DNA of 64,000 nucleotides, taken from the NCBI GenBank assembly GCA_963803125.1, contig CAWDLR010000004.1, positions 1 through 64,000 on the forward strand. Direction: 5' to 3'. The translations under genes were made by a program, and so were the position numbers. Positions 20,301 to 29,307 of the stretch are shown piece by piece; the stretch's first letter is position 1; the number at the start of each line of letters is the position of its first letter. The notes beneath the pieces are model-generated. The model was not told the DNA's origin. It ran no database searches and worked only from the letters and a program-made list of their open reading frames with translations. The DNA is from G963675935 sp963803125. Lineage in GTDB: Bacteria > Planctomycetota > Planctomycetia > Pirellulales > Thermoguttaceae.

Positions 20301-23300
20301 AACGCAACCGCGCCGAGGAGGCGCTTCGTGAAGCCCGCGACGAACTTGAGAGAAAGGTGGTCCAGCGGACCGCCGAGCTGCATCGTTCGAACCGCGAACT
20401 GCGGGCGATCAGCAACTGCAATCAGATCCTCCTGCGCCACCGACGAGCAGAGCTTGCTCACGGACGTTTGCCGGATCGTCTGCGAAGAGGCCGGCTACCG
20501 CATGGCGTGGGTGGGATATGCCGAACACGACGAGGCCAAGAGCGTGCGCCCTATCGGGTGGAGCGGGGCCGAGGATGGATATCTCGCAACCGTCGCCGTC
20601 ACGTGGGCCGACACGGAGTGTGGGCACGATCCCACTGGAACGGCCATCCGGACCGGGCAAAGTTGCTGCATTCAGGATCACGAAAGGGATCCTCGGTTCG
20701 CGCCCTGGCGCAAGGATGCTTTGCCGCGGGGCTTTGGTTCCTCCATCGCCCTGCCGCTCAATGATGAACACGCCAACACCTTCGGCAGTCTTACCATTCA
20801 TTCCGCACAGCCCAATGCCTTTACGTCGGAAGAGATTCGGCTGCTTGAGGAATTGGCTGGCGACCTGGCGTTCGGTATCGTTGCCTTGCGTTCGCGGGCC
20901 GCGCGCAACGGGCAGAGCAGGAAGTCGCCCGCCTCAGTTTTGCTTTGGACAGAGTGCGCGAAGCTGTTCTTCTGCTAGACGACGCGGGGCGTTTTCATTA
21001 CGTCAACGAGGCGGCCTGCCGCGTTCTGGATTATACACGCACGGAACTGCTCGGCCTGGGCGTATCGGATGTTGACCCTGAGCTCCCGGCGGAGCGTTGG
21101 CCCGACCATTGGCGTGACCTGGAGACGCAGCGGTCGCTGATGTTCGAAAGCCGCCACCGAACCCGAGATGGCCGCACTTTCCCGGTTGAGGTCAGCGCGA
21201 GTTATTTCGAATATGGAGGCCAGGCGTACAACTTAGCCCTTGTTCGCGATATCACGGAACGCAAGCGCTCCGAAGAGGCTCTGCAGCGCAGTGAAGCTTA
21301 TCTGGCGGAAGCGCAACGGCTGAGTCACACCGGCAGTTGGGCCTTCGATCTGGCCAGTAGCACGTACACCTACATTTCGGAGGAATGTCGGCGGATCTTC
21401 GAACTCGATGCTCAACAGGCTTTGCCAACCCGGGAAGCGGTTTCCCGACTAATCCACCCGGAGGATTGGGACAGGGTGAACCGGGACTTCGAGAAGTCGG
21501 TCCGTGAAAGAGAAGACGTCTCGAGCGAGTTTAGGATCACGCTGCCCAGCGGGGCGGCCAAACATGTTCAGGCGATCAGGCACCCTATTCTGAACAATGC
21601 GGGAGACGCCGTTCAACTTGTGGGCACGGTGATTGATATCACGGAACGCAAGCGGGGCGAAGAAGCGTTGCGGTTGTCCAACGCCTATAACCGCAGCCTC
21701 ATCGAAGCCAGCCTGGATCCGCTGGTGACGATCGGGCCGGATGGGAAGATCACCGATGTCAACGCCGCGACCGAGGCCGCCACGGGCCGCTCCCGAGGCG
21801 AACTCATCGGGACCGACTTCTGCGACTACTTCACCGACCCGACAAGAGCCCGGGCTGGTTACGAGCAGGTGTTCCGGGAAGGGACGGTTCGGGATTATCC
21901 CTTGGAGTTACGGCACCGGGACAGACGCGTGATGTCCGTGTCGTACAATGCCTCGGTGTATCGGGACGAGGCGGCCCAGATCATTGGCGTATTCGCCGCG
22001 GCGCGCGACATCACCGAGCGGCTCGCGAAGGAGGCGGCCGTAGCGGCCAACCGGGCCAAGGACGAGTTCATGGCGAACGTCAGTCACGAAATCCGCACCC
22101 CCATGAACGCCATCCTCGGCATGACTGACCTGGTCCTCGACACCGCGCTGACCGACGACCAGCGGCAGTGCCTGGCGACCGTCAAGTCCGCGGCCGACAG
22201 CCTGCTGGGCATTATCAACGATCTACTGGACTTCTCGAAGATCGAGGCCGGGAAGATGGAGTTGGATTTGGCCGTTTTCTCTCTGCGTGCGACCATCGGC
22301 AACACCGTGCGGGCCCTGGCCGTGCGAGCCCACAAGAAAGGGGTGGAGTTGATCTGCTGCGTGGAGCCCGACGTGCCCGACGCGCTGGTTGGCGACGCGG
22401 TCCGGCTCCGGCAGGTGCTGCTCAATCTGGTGGTCAACGCCATCAAGTTCACCGACGCGGGCGAAGTGGATGTGCGCGTGGACGTCAACGTGGAAGTCGC
22501 CGGACACCTGGCACCGGACGACGTCGGCCTGCGGTTCACGGTGCGTGACACCGGCATTGGCATTCCGCCGGAGCAGCAGGAGCGGATCTTCCGGGCCTTC
22601 GAGCAGGAGGACGTGTCGACCACGCGGAAGTACGGCGGCACCGGCCTGGGCTTGACCATAGCTTCCCGGCTGGTGGCCCTTATGGGCGGAAAGATCACCG
22701 TGGACAGCGAACCGGGCCGGGGCAGCACCTTCGCCTTCACGGCGCACTTCGGCCGACAGCAGCGCTCCTCGCAGCCGATCCTGCCTCAGCCGCCCGTTTC
22801 CCTCCGCGACGTGCCGGTGCTCGTGGTCGATGACAACGCCACGAACCGGCGTATCTTGGAGCAGTGGCTGCGGGGCTGGCAAATGAAACCCACGGCCGTC
22901 GGTGACGCGGCGGCCGGCTTGGATGCCCTCCGCCAAGTGGCCGCCTGCGGCCAGCCTTTTCCGCTCATGCTGCTCGACGCCCGCATGCCCGAAGTGGACG
23001 GCTTGGCGTTGGCCGAGCAGGTTCGCCAAAACTCACAGCTATCAGCGACGCGCATTATCCTGCTGACCTCCGGCGACCGTCCCGGCGATCCGGCGCGAGC
23101 CCGCGAATTGAAGATCGATGTCCAACTCCTTAAGCCAGTCCAGCAGGATGAGCTTTTGGCGACGATCTACCGGGTGATGAGCCGGACTGGGGAGACGATG
23201 AAGGATACAGGCGGAAGGATGAAGGAAGACAAGGAAGGCGAACCCGGTCTTGTTTCATCCTTCATCCCTCCTCCTTCATCCTTTCCCTTGCGTATCCTGG

Positions 23301-24093
23301 TGGCGGAGGACAACGAGTTCAACGCGCAGCTTCTGGAGCAGCTGCTCGGGCGTCGCGGCCACGACGTGTGGCTGGCCGACAACGGCCGCGAAGCGCTGGA
23401 ACTGGCGGGAGAGCAAGCCTTCGATCTGCTGTTCTTGGACATCCACATGCCGGAACTGGACGGCTTCCAGGTAGCCCAGGCGGTTCGCGAGCGCGAGCGG
23501 ACGGCCGGGGGCCACTTGCCCATCATTGCTCTGACGGCCCGCTCCCGAAAAGAGGACCGCCGACAGTGCCTCGCGGCCGGTATGGACGATTTCCTGACCA
23601 AGCCCGTCCAGGCCGCCGACCTGTGGGCAGCAATTAACCGGACCGTAAGGATCAGAGATCAGAAATCAGAAGTCGGAGGTCAGGAGTCAGAAGTCAGCGC
23701 GTCATCGTCCCCTGACCTCCGATCTCCGACCTCTGGTCCGGGACTGCTCGACCCGCGGGTAATCTTGGCTGCCTGTGGGGGCGATGCCGCCATCCTGGAA
23801 AAGATTTGCCAGACGTTTCGGGCTTGCCTGCCGGGTCATCTGAAAGCCGTTCAAGACGCCCTGCAGGACCGCGATGCGCCCGGCTGCGCGAAGCCGCTCA
23901 CAAGCTATGCGGGATGGTGGCGACGTTTTCCACACTGGCCGGTGGCGTGGCATCGCAACTGGAAGACTATGCGGCCCAAGGCCAGGTCGAAGAAGCCCGG
24001 CCGCTGGTTGAGCAGCTTGAGTCAATGACCCAGGAGCTGATGCGACTGGCCGACGGATTGTCGCTAGAGACCCTTCAGCATCAGTCAGTATGA
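17328..24093 (+). CDS. giant multi-PAS/GAF hybrid histidine kinase with two receivers and an HPt domain, several frameshifts
   Basis: Two membrane helices (YAVIAILWIAFSDAVV and GAVFVFVTASLLYF) are followed by about six PAS/PAC units to 19950, a GAF-like unit (19980 to 20300), a coiled coil, a second GAF (20440 to 20890) and three more PAS units to 22020. Then come HisKA (NVSHEIRTPMNAILGM), HATPase_c (N box LNLVVNAIKF, G boxes TGIGIP and GGTGLGL), receiver 1 (LLDARMPEVDG), receiver 2 (LFLDIHMPELDG) and an HPt domain (REAAHKLCGMV). The chain would be about 2250 residues, but the frame changes near 19008, 19233, 20435, 20909 and 23880, each fixed by one or two bases. Two palindromic sequences lie in frame in the linkers between receiver 1, receiver 2 and HPt. 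A sigma54 promoter precedes it. The likely output is the divergent NtrC-type regulator; the signal is unknown. Confidence 0.88.
23198..23288. repeat. in-frame palindromic element between receiver 1 and receiver 2 of the kinase
   Basis: A purine-rich arm (GGAAGGATGAAGGA core, 23213 to 23226) faces a pyrimidine-rich arm (23255 to 23288, containing TTCATCCTTCATCC). The element is read through in frame and encodes a Lys/Gly/Glu then Ser/Pro-rich linker with no counterpart in receivers. The arms are imperfect. Confidence 0.65.
23660..23736. repeat. in-frame palindromic element between receiver 2 and HPt of the kinase
   Basis: The left arm (CAGAAGTCGGAGGTCAGGAG at about 23668) pairs with the right arm around 23711 to 23735 (CCTGACCTCCGATCTCCGAC), with a five-base offset. 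The left side also repeats short CAGAAATCAGAAGTC units. It is translated in frame as a Ser/Glu-rich linker, clearly outside both flanking domains. Confidence 0.6.
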
Positions 24094-24105
24094 TTCACGA
24101 CCTGG

Positions 24106-25524
24106 TCACAGATTGCCGACCGCCCGTCGCAGCCTGAGCCCGGCCAACGCTGCCTGGTAGGTACTATTGTACAAGTTCGTGTAGGCCTGAACTCGAAGCG
24201 TCTCGGCGTCCAGCACTTCCGTATTCGTGCCGGCCTGTTGCTGATAGCGATCACGGGCAACACGGAGATTCTCGTCGGCCTGGGCCGTCGTCTGGCGGGC
24301 GACGAACACCTGTTTTCGTGCAGTCTGCAGATCTATCCATCTCTGCCGCACTTCCAGAGAAATCATCGACTGGGCATCGCGGCAAAGACGTATCAACGCC
24401 TGGGACTGTTCGTCCAACACGCGGGCCTGGCTCCTCACCCGTCCAAAGTCGAACGGGGTCCACTCGACGCCGACCATGGCTGCGGAAATCCCGTTGGGCT
24501 GGAGGTAATCGTCTTTCAAATACAGGTATCCGCCTGTGAGAGCGACCTGCGGCCCGTTCTTCCCTCGCAGGCTGGCCGCGGCATCTTGCAGCGTCCGGGC
24601 CTGGGCGGAAAGACTGATCAACTCCGGCCTCTGCGATAAGGCGGCTCGCGTCAATTCTTCGAGAGGAAGGAACACTTCCTGATCCTGAATATCGGCGAGA
24701 CATACCGGTTCAGCCAAGTTCCGCCACAGTGCTCGGTTGTAGGCGGCCTGGGCGACCTCCAAGTTCGCGTGTGCATCAATGGCCTTCTGCCGGGCGTCGG
24801 CCAAGGCAACATGGGAGGCAAGAAGGTCATTTTTCGATACTACCCCCCTCTCGTGCAGCGCCGATACGTCCTTGTCATGCGAGCTCAGGCTGACAACCTT
24901 GCTTTCAGCGACTTCCACGATCCGCGTTGCCAGAAGAACTCTCACGTAGATCTCGGCAACGCTCATTTTCACATCCAGAACAGTCCGATCGTGGTCGGCT
25001 TTCTTGGTGACCACGTTCGCCGCTGCCGCATTGATGGCGTTGGAGACGCGGCCCGAGGTGTAGAGCGGCTGAGTCACCAGTGCGTGGGCGGACCCGGCGT
25101 CGCGATTCGCTATCGGCAAGCTGAAAGTGCCCAAGTTGGGAATCGTGCCCACAACCTCCGGCGTTTGGCTGAGCGCATAGTATTCGGCGCCCATCGTCAG
25201 CGACGGCATGCGTTCGGCGCGAGCTGCGTTCCAGCCACTTTGAGCGGCCTCGACGTTCCATCGGCTCGCTGCGATTTGCTCGTCGGACCTCAACGCGACT
25301 GCCCAAGCAGCTTCGAGGGTCTCCGTTGGCCCAACCGGCACCGGCTGCTGCGCCATGGGATTGGGGTCTGCCGGCAAAACCGGAGGCAAGGGCGCTACTT
25401 CGGCATTTGGGGGGTACGCTGGCTGCTGGGCGACAGCCACGGCCGTGATTGTCATGATGAAGATGAAGCCGTACCCCATGCTTTGCGCAAAGGCATGAAT
25501 GCGGGTAAACCGTGTTCTTCCCAT
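24106..25524 (-). CDS. TolC-family outer-membrane efflux protein
   Basis: From the ATG at 25524 the 472-residue protein begins with a signal peptide (FAQSMGYGFIFIMTITAVAVAQQ) and a Pro-rich linker, then two tandem outer-membrane-efflux-protein repeats: ETLEAAWAVALRSDEQIAAS to about residue 260 and LEELTRAALSQRPELISLS to the end. Family marks are GRVSNAINAAAANV, SVAEIYVRVLLA and VEWTPFDFGRVRSQA. It would form a trimeric outer-membrane channel for an efflux or secretion pump, but no membrane-fusion protein or pump gene is nearby. It is convergent with the kinase gene, 12 bases away. An upstream GTG-type extension to 25638 looks unlikely because the signal peptide begins at the ATG chosen. Confidence 0.85.
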   Translation of the reverse strand: MGRTRFTRIHAFAQSMGYGFIFIMTITAVAVAQQPAYPPNAEVAPLPPVLPADPNPMAQQPVPVGPTETLEAAWAVALRSDEQIAASRWNVEAAQSGWNAARAERMPSLTMGAEYYALSQTPEVVGTIPNLGTFSLPIANRDAGSAHALVTQPLYTSGRVSNAINAAAANVVTKKADHDRTVLDVKMSVAEIYVRVLLATRIVEVAESKVVSLSSHDKDVSALHERGVVSKNDLLASHVALADARQKAIDAHANLEVAQAAYNRALWRNLAEPVCLADIQDQEVFLPLEELTRAALSQRPELISLSAQARTLQDAAASLRGKNGPQVALTGGYLYLKDDYLQPNGISAAMVGVEWTPFDFGRVRSQARVLDEQSQALIRLCRDAQSMISLEVRQRWIDLQTARKQVFVARQTTAQADENLRVARDRYQQQAGTNTEVLDAETLRVQAYTNLYNSTYQAALAGLRLRRAVGNL

Positions 25525-25717
25525 GATGGTCCTAGAAGGTATAGGCGGTAGAACTGGAAAAAGCCTCCCAATCAGACTTCGGTTTATGCAACCGGCTCTG
25601 ATTAGGTGGAACCGCGCGACCGCTACATCTTCACCCATAGGAAATCTCCGACATCCAACTTCGCCTAACCCGAATAACCGACAATCTTGATCATCCTGTC
25701 AGAGCCGCTTGAGATTC

Positions 25718-26470
25718 TCAGTCACGATGCGATTCGCCCAGACGCCGATAGAGCGTGGCTTCGCCAATGCCGAGGATTCTCGCCGTTTCTCTGCGACTTC
25801 CATGAGTGGCCGACAAGACCCGCTGAATGTGTTCCCGTTCGACCTCCGCCAGACTGCGAAGCGATGTCTCCGCCAACTCCTGTTTATCCTGCAATTGGCT
25901 TTTTGACAGGATTTGCATCGCGAAATGCTTCGGCAGGATGACGCCCTGGTGACAAAAGACGGCAGCATGTTCGATGGCATTCTCTAACTCCCGCACGTTT
26001 CCTGGCCACGAATAATCCAGCAGACAGTCCAGGCTCGTGGCGTCGAGTCGAAGGTCCGGCAACCCAAGGCGGACAGCACACTTACTCACAAAATGGCGGG
26101 CCAAAGGGAGAATATCATCCTTTCGTCGGCACAACGGTGGTACCTGAATTTCAACGACGCGCAGACGGTAGTAGAGGTCTTCACGGAAACTGTTGGTTTG
26201 AACCGACTTCTGGAAATCGCGGTTCGTGGCGGAAATCACTCGCACATCGACTTTGAAGGGCCGCGTCTCACCAACGCGCATGACTTCTCGCTCTTGAAGG
26301 ACGCGGAGCAGTTTCATTTGCAGGGCGGGCGTTGTGTCACCAATTTCGTCAAGGAAGATCGTCCCTCCCTCCGCCTCTTGAAAAAGTCCGGGCCGATCTT
26401 TCGTGGCCCCCGTAAACGCGCCGGCTTTGTGGCCGAACAGCGTGCTCTCGAACTGAAAGACGGTGACCAT
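25718..26470 (-). pseudogene. sigma54-dependent regulator fragment lacking Walker A and sensor domain
   Basis: The 250-codon frame starts in the middle of a sigma54-activator AAA+ domain: ESTLFGHKAGAFTGATKDR, GGTIFLDEIGDTTPALQ, the arginine-finger region FREDLYYRLRVVEI and LLDYSWPGNVRELENAIEH, then a Fis-type helix-turn-helix (ETARILGIGEATLYRRLGE). The Walker A GESGTGKE segment and everything before it are absent; upstream the frame reads VIRGQSDLKLQRANREM, a linker-like stretch, as if a deletion joined the linker to the GAFTGA region. Its C-terminus resembles that of the regulator at 15.5 to 17.1 kb, so the two are related. Without a P-loop it cannot hydrolyse ATP, though DNA binding may remain. 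Confidence 0.75.
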
Positions 26471-26978
26471 CTCACGGTTGGCCCGTTGGAGTTTGAGGTC
26501 CGATTGACCGCGTATGACTATTCCAATGAACCATCTGCTTCCGAAACAGCGGCGATAGCCTCGGCGTCAACGACAAGCTCCTCCGCAGACAACAGACTGG
26601 ACATCCCGCAGCAGTGCCACGATGCCGAACTCTCGGCAGCCTCTGGTGTGCTCGCCGAAACGAAGCAAGCCGATACTGCGGGAAGCAAGTCCGGGGTCGC
26701 CAGGAAGGCTTGCAAACTTCCTGAATGCCGGTCCACCAAGGAGGTCTCGGAAGATCGCAAAAATGAAATGAGAAGACGGTGTGCGATCCCCGGCGTTTCC
26801 AAGGCAGCTCAAGCCAGACGAGTTTATGAAACGCCGCAGGACGCCGCCACAGTGGCACTGAATAAATTGCGCCATCGGTAGGCAAGCGGGGGTGGGAGAG
26901 ACGAGGCGAAGTTAATGTGATCGAAATGTGCGGGCTCATTGAGGGTTCGTTGGTCCTTGTGTCAGGAGGGCAATCCCA
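26471..26978. other. no confident gene; probable decayed coding region
   Basis: Open frames of 90 to 150 codons exist on the minus strand (for example 26518 to 26802) and one long plus-strand frame runs through from 26093, but none shows a recognisable domain. Given the truncated regulator on one side, the minus strand may hold remains of its N-terminal region. A good ribosome-binding site (AGGAGGG, 26964 to 26970) for the next gene lies at the right end. Confidence 0.3.
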
Positions 26979-27518
26979 GTGATGGACAGGACTTCAGACG
27001 TGAGGCTGCGGGAGGGACACCTCGTTGAACGCCACAATTGTCATCGCATCGTTCAGCAAGCAGGACGGCCTGTGCAGCCAAACACGACGAGCATCGTGGC
27101 CGCTATTGACCGCCTAATCGCCGACAGTCGAGCAGGCGGCGCTCCCGAAATCGAGTTCTATGACGACCTTGCCATTGGCGAACTCCCATCGGAGCTGCAG
27201 ACAGTAGTGTTTTCCATGGTCGCGGAATTGCTGGCGAACGCCTGTCGTCACAGCAAGAGCAAGAATGTGCTGGTAGGGCTTGGACAAGATGACGATCGCA
27301 TCTGCGTCCAAGTCCAAGACTGGGGCGTTGGATTCGATTCAGAGATGGTCCAACTGCACAGACATGGACTAAAGGCAGTTCATCAACTGGTTCTGTGGCA
27401 AGGTGGAACCATGAGTATTGATAGTCGGCCCGGAGGCGGCACGTGCGTCGTCGTCGAGATTCCGCTGTCGCTTGGCAACGGCCCCAGTGACCCAAGCTGC
27501 GAACGCGGATCACAATGA
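26979..27518 (+). CDS. histidine-kinase-type ATPase domain protein without a phosphoacceptor domain
   Basis: A 179-residue protein (GTG 26979, ATG 26982, with AGGAGGG upstream) that is essentially one HATPase_c domain of the NarX/DesK type: N box VAELLANACRHSKSKNV, G1 QDWGVGFDSEM, the short HGLKAVHQLVLWQGG and the G2-like GGGTCVVVEIPL. The HisKA_3 dimerisation helix with the phosphorylatable His is missing; the 60 residues before the N box are only weakly structured. It may be a truncated kinase or a stand-alone ATP-binding protein. It lies in the decaying end of the island, before an FGE-like remnant. Confidence 0.7.
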   Translation: MMDRTSDVRLREGHLVERHNCHRIVQQAGRPVQPNTTSIVAAIDRLIADSRAGGAPEIEFYDDLAIGELPSELQTVVFSMVAELLANACRHSKSKNVLVGLGQDDDRICVQVQDWGVGFDSEMVQLHRHGLKAVHQLVLWQGGTMSIDSRPGGGTCVVVEIPLSLGNGPSDPSCERGSQ

Positions 27519-27598
27519 TGAAGGAGTTGGGAGAGTCGGTGAAGAGTTGGTAGACCGTATGAACCGTTGTGTCTGAAGAGCCGCAATCGAGGTGATAT

Positions 27599-28329
27599 AT
27601 GCCGCATCCACATTGGATTGTCGAACCAAAGTTGCTGGACATGCGGGGGCAATTTCGGCAGTTCGTCGCTGACACCAGGTACAAGACGGACGCGGAGAAG
27701 GGAGAGAAGCCAGGGGCATGGGGATGGAACCCTGACAAGAAGGAGTTTGGCTTCAATGAAAAATACTCCTGGCGGAACGCGGGTTTCGAGCAGACCGACG
27801 AGCACCCGGTGGTGAACGTGAGCTGGAACGACGCGGTGGCCTTCTGCAAGTGGCTCAGCAAAAAGGAGAACAAGACCTACCGCCTACCAACGGAGGCCGA
27901 GTGGGAATGCGCCCGCCGTGCCGGGACGACAACCCGCTACTACGCGGCGACGACCCCGAGACGCTGGCCAAGGTCGGCAAGGTGGCCGACGCGGCGGCCA
28001 AGGCGAAGTTCCCGATTTGGAAATACACGATCAAAGCCAATGACGGCTATGTGTTCACGGCTCCGGCGGGGAAGTTCAAGCCCAATGCCTTCGGGCTGTA
28101 CGACATGCACGGAAATGCCTGGCAGTGGTGCGCGGATTGGTACGGCGCGGAATACTACGCCAAATGCCCCGTAGACGACCCAACTGGACCTGACTCCGGA
28201 GTTGACCGTGTCCTTCGTGGCGGTTCCTGGCACGACTGGCCGGGCGGCGCCCGTTCCGCCCTGCGCGTCAGGAGCACGCCGGTCAACCGGAACTACGGCA
28301 TTGGCTTCCGCGTTGCCAGGACTCCGTAA
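27599..28329 (+). pseudogene. formylglycine-generating-enzyme-like (SUMF1/FGE-sulfatase) protein, truncated and frameshifted
   Basis: The first frame gives RGQFRQFVADTRYKTDAEKG, EHPVVNVSWNDAVAFCKWLS and TYRLPTEAEWECARRAG, all FGE-sulfatase landmarks. At about 27943 the frame changes (one extra base in RYY-GGDDPE), and the second frame continues with FGLYDMHGNAWQWCADWYG, VLRGGSWHDWPGGARSALR and GIGFRVAR to the stop. The usual N-terminal third (the xxFxMG and EVT strand) is gone; the frame begins in a non-homologous stretch and no signal peptide is seen. Planctomycetes carry many such proteins, sometimes with unknown substrates. This copy is probably dead. Confidence 0.8.
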
Positions 28330-28502
28330 TACTATGGCATCTGGCTGTGTTACCGTTTGCCGTTTAGCTCTTTTCCCTTTTACCCGCGCCGGGCAGCGGC
28401 GCGCGATTTTGCAGCCCGTTTTCTGCCTCGTAGGCAATCGCCATGCCCCGCGATGAAGAACTGCCGATGATCCGCGCCTTTTATAGCGAGGCGCAACTTG
28501 GC

Positions 28503-28660
28503 CCGGCAGCGGAGATGGGCCTGCGATAGCCGCTGGTGATTCTTTGACGGTAACCAACAAAGGGCGGATCAAGGAGGCGTACAAGGGCAAAGACCACGCT
28601 TGGCGCATCCCGCGTGCATCACTTCTTGACATCGTCTCCAACGGCTTGCCGCCCGAATAG
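28503..28660 (+). pseudogene. excisionase/helix-turn-helix-like C-terminal remnant
   Basis: In the frame ending at the TAG at 28658 the sequence reads SLTVTNKGRIKEAYKG then DHAWRIPRASLLD, which resembles the second helix and wing of MerR-like excisionases (GRIxAxKxGxxWRIP). No start or N-terminal helix-turn-helix is found; a stop interrupts the frame near 28485. It overlaps the end of the opposite-strand integrase fragment, a usual place for an excisionase gene. Confidence 0.35.
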
Positions 28661-29038
28661 CGCGCCAATATCCAATGCAAGCACGCTGTCCATTGCCCTT
28701 CGGGTCTCTTCTGGGAACAAATGCCGATAACGGTCGCGCATCGCCTCGGTCTGGTGGCCGAGCCAGGAGTCGATAATCGACTGATGGATGCCCTTCATCG
28801 CGCAGATCGAGGCAAACGAATGGCGAAGGACATGGAAACCGCGCACGACTTTCCATTTGCTATCCGCCAAAGCGCGTTTGAAGTGGTCGTGTGCTTGGCT
28901 CTCGGTCAACGGTTGCGGGAAATCTGATTTCTTTTTGCTTCGTTGGAAATTGGGCGGCGTGCAGATCGTGTATGTCCCGCCAGGATGGATATCGAACCAC
29001 TCGGCCATAATCTCTTTGAGTTGAGCGTGAAGCTGCAC
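28619..29038 (-). pseudogene. tyrosine recombinase/phage integrase C-terminal fragment
   Basis: The 139-codon frame (GTG at 29038, preceded in frame by a stop) contains the C-terminal catalytic part of a tyrosine integrase: GFHVLRHSFASICAMKG with the HxxR box, SWLGHQTEAMRDRY with the second His and the nucleophile region YRHLFPEE. The box I Arg and the whole N-terminal DNA-binding part are missing. It lies 135 bases from the 3' end of tRNA-Leu, the typical setting of an island integrase, and reads away from the tRNA. An excisionase-like remnant overlaps its end. Confidence 0.75.
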
Positions 29039-29172
29039 CCGTTAACCCACAACGCCTACTCAACATTGGACTACTTTTGGACTACTTTTTTTGCAAGTCC
29101 AGCCCGCAGGCGCAACAAAGAAGGGCTTGCGGCACTTGTCGCAAACCCTTGCAATGTAAGGCTTTAATTCAG

Positions 29173-29256
<84 letters not shown>

Positions 29257-29307
29257 GACTGTGCTCAGTGTACCTGACACGCGCCGATCGTCAAGTCGGT
29301 GCGCGTC

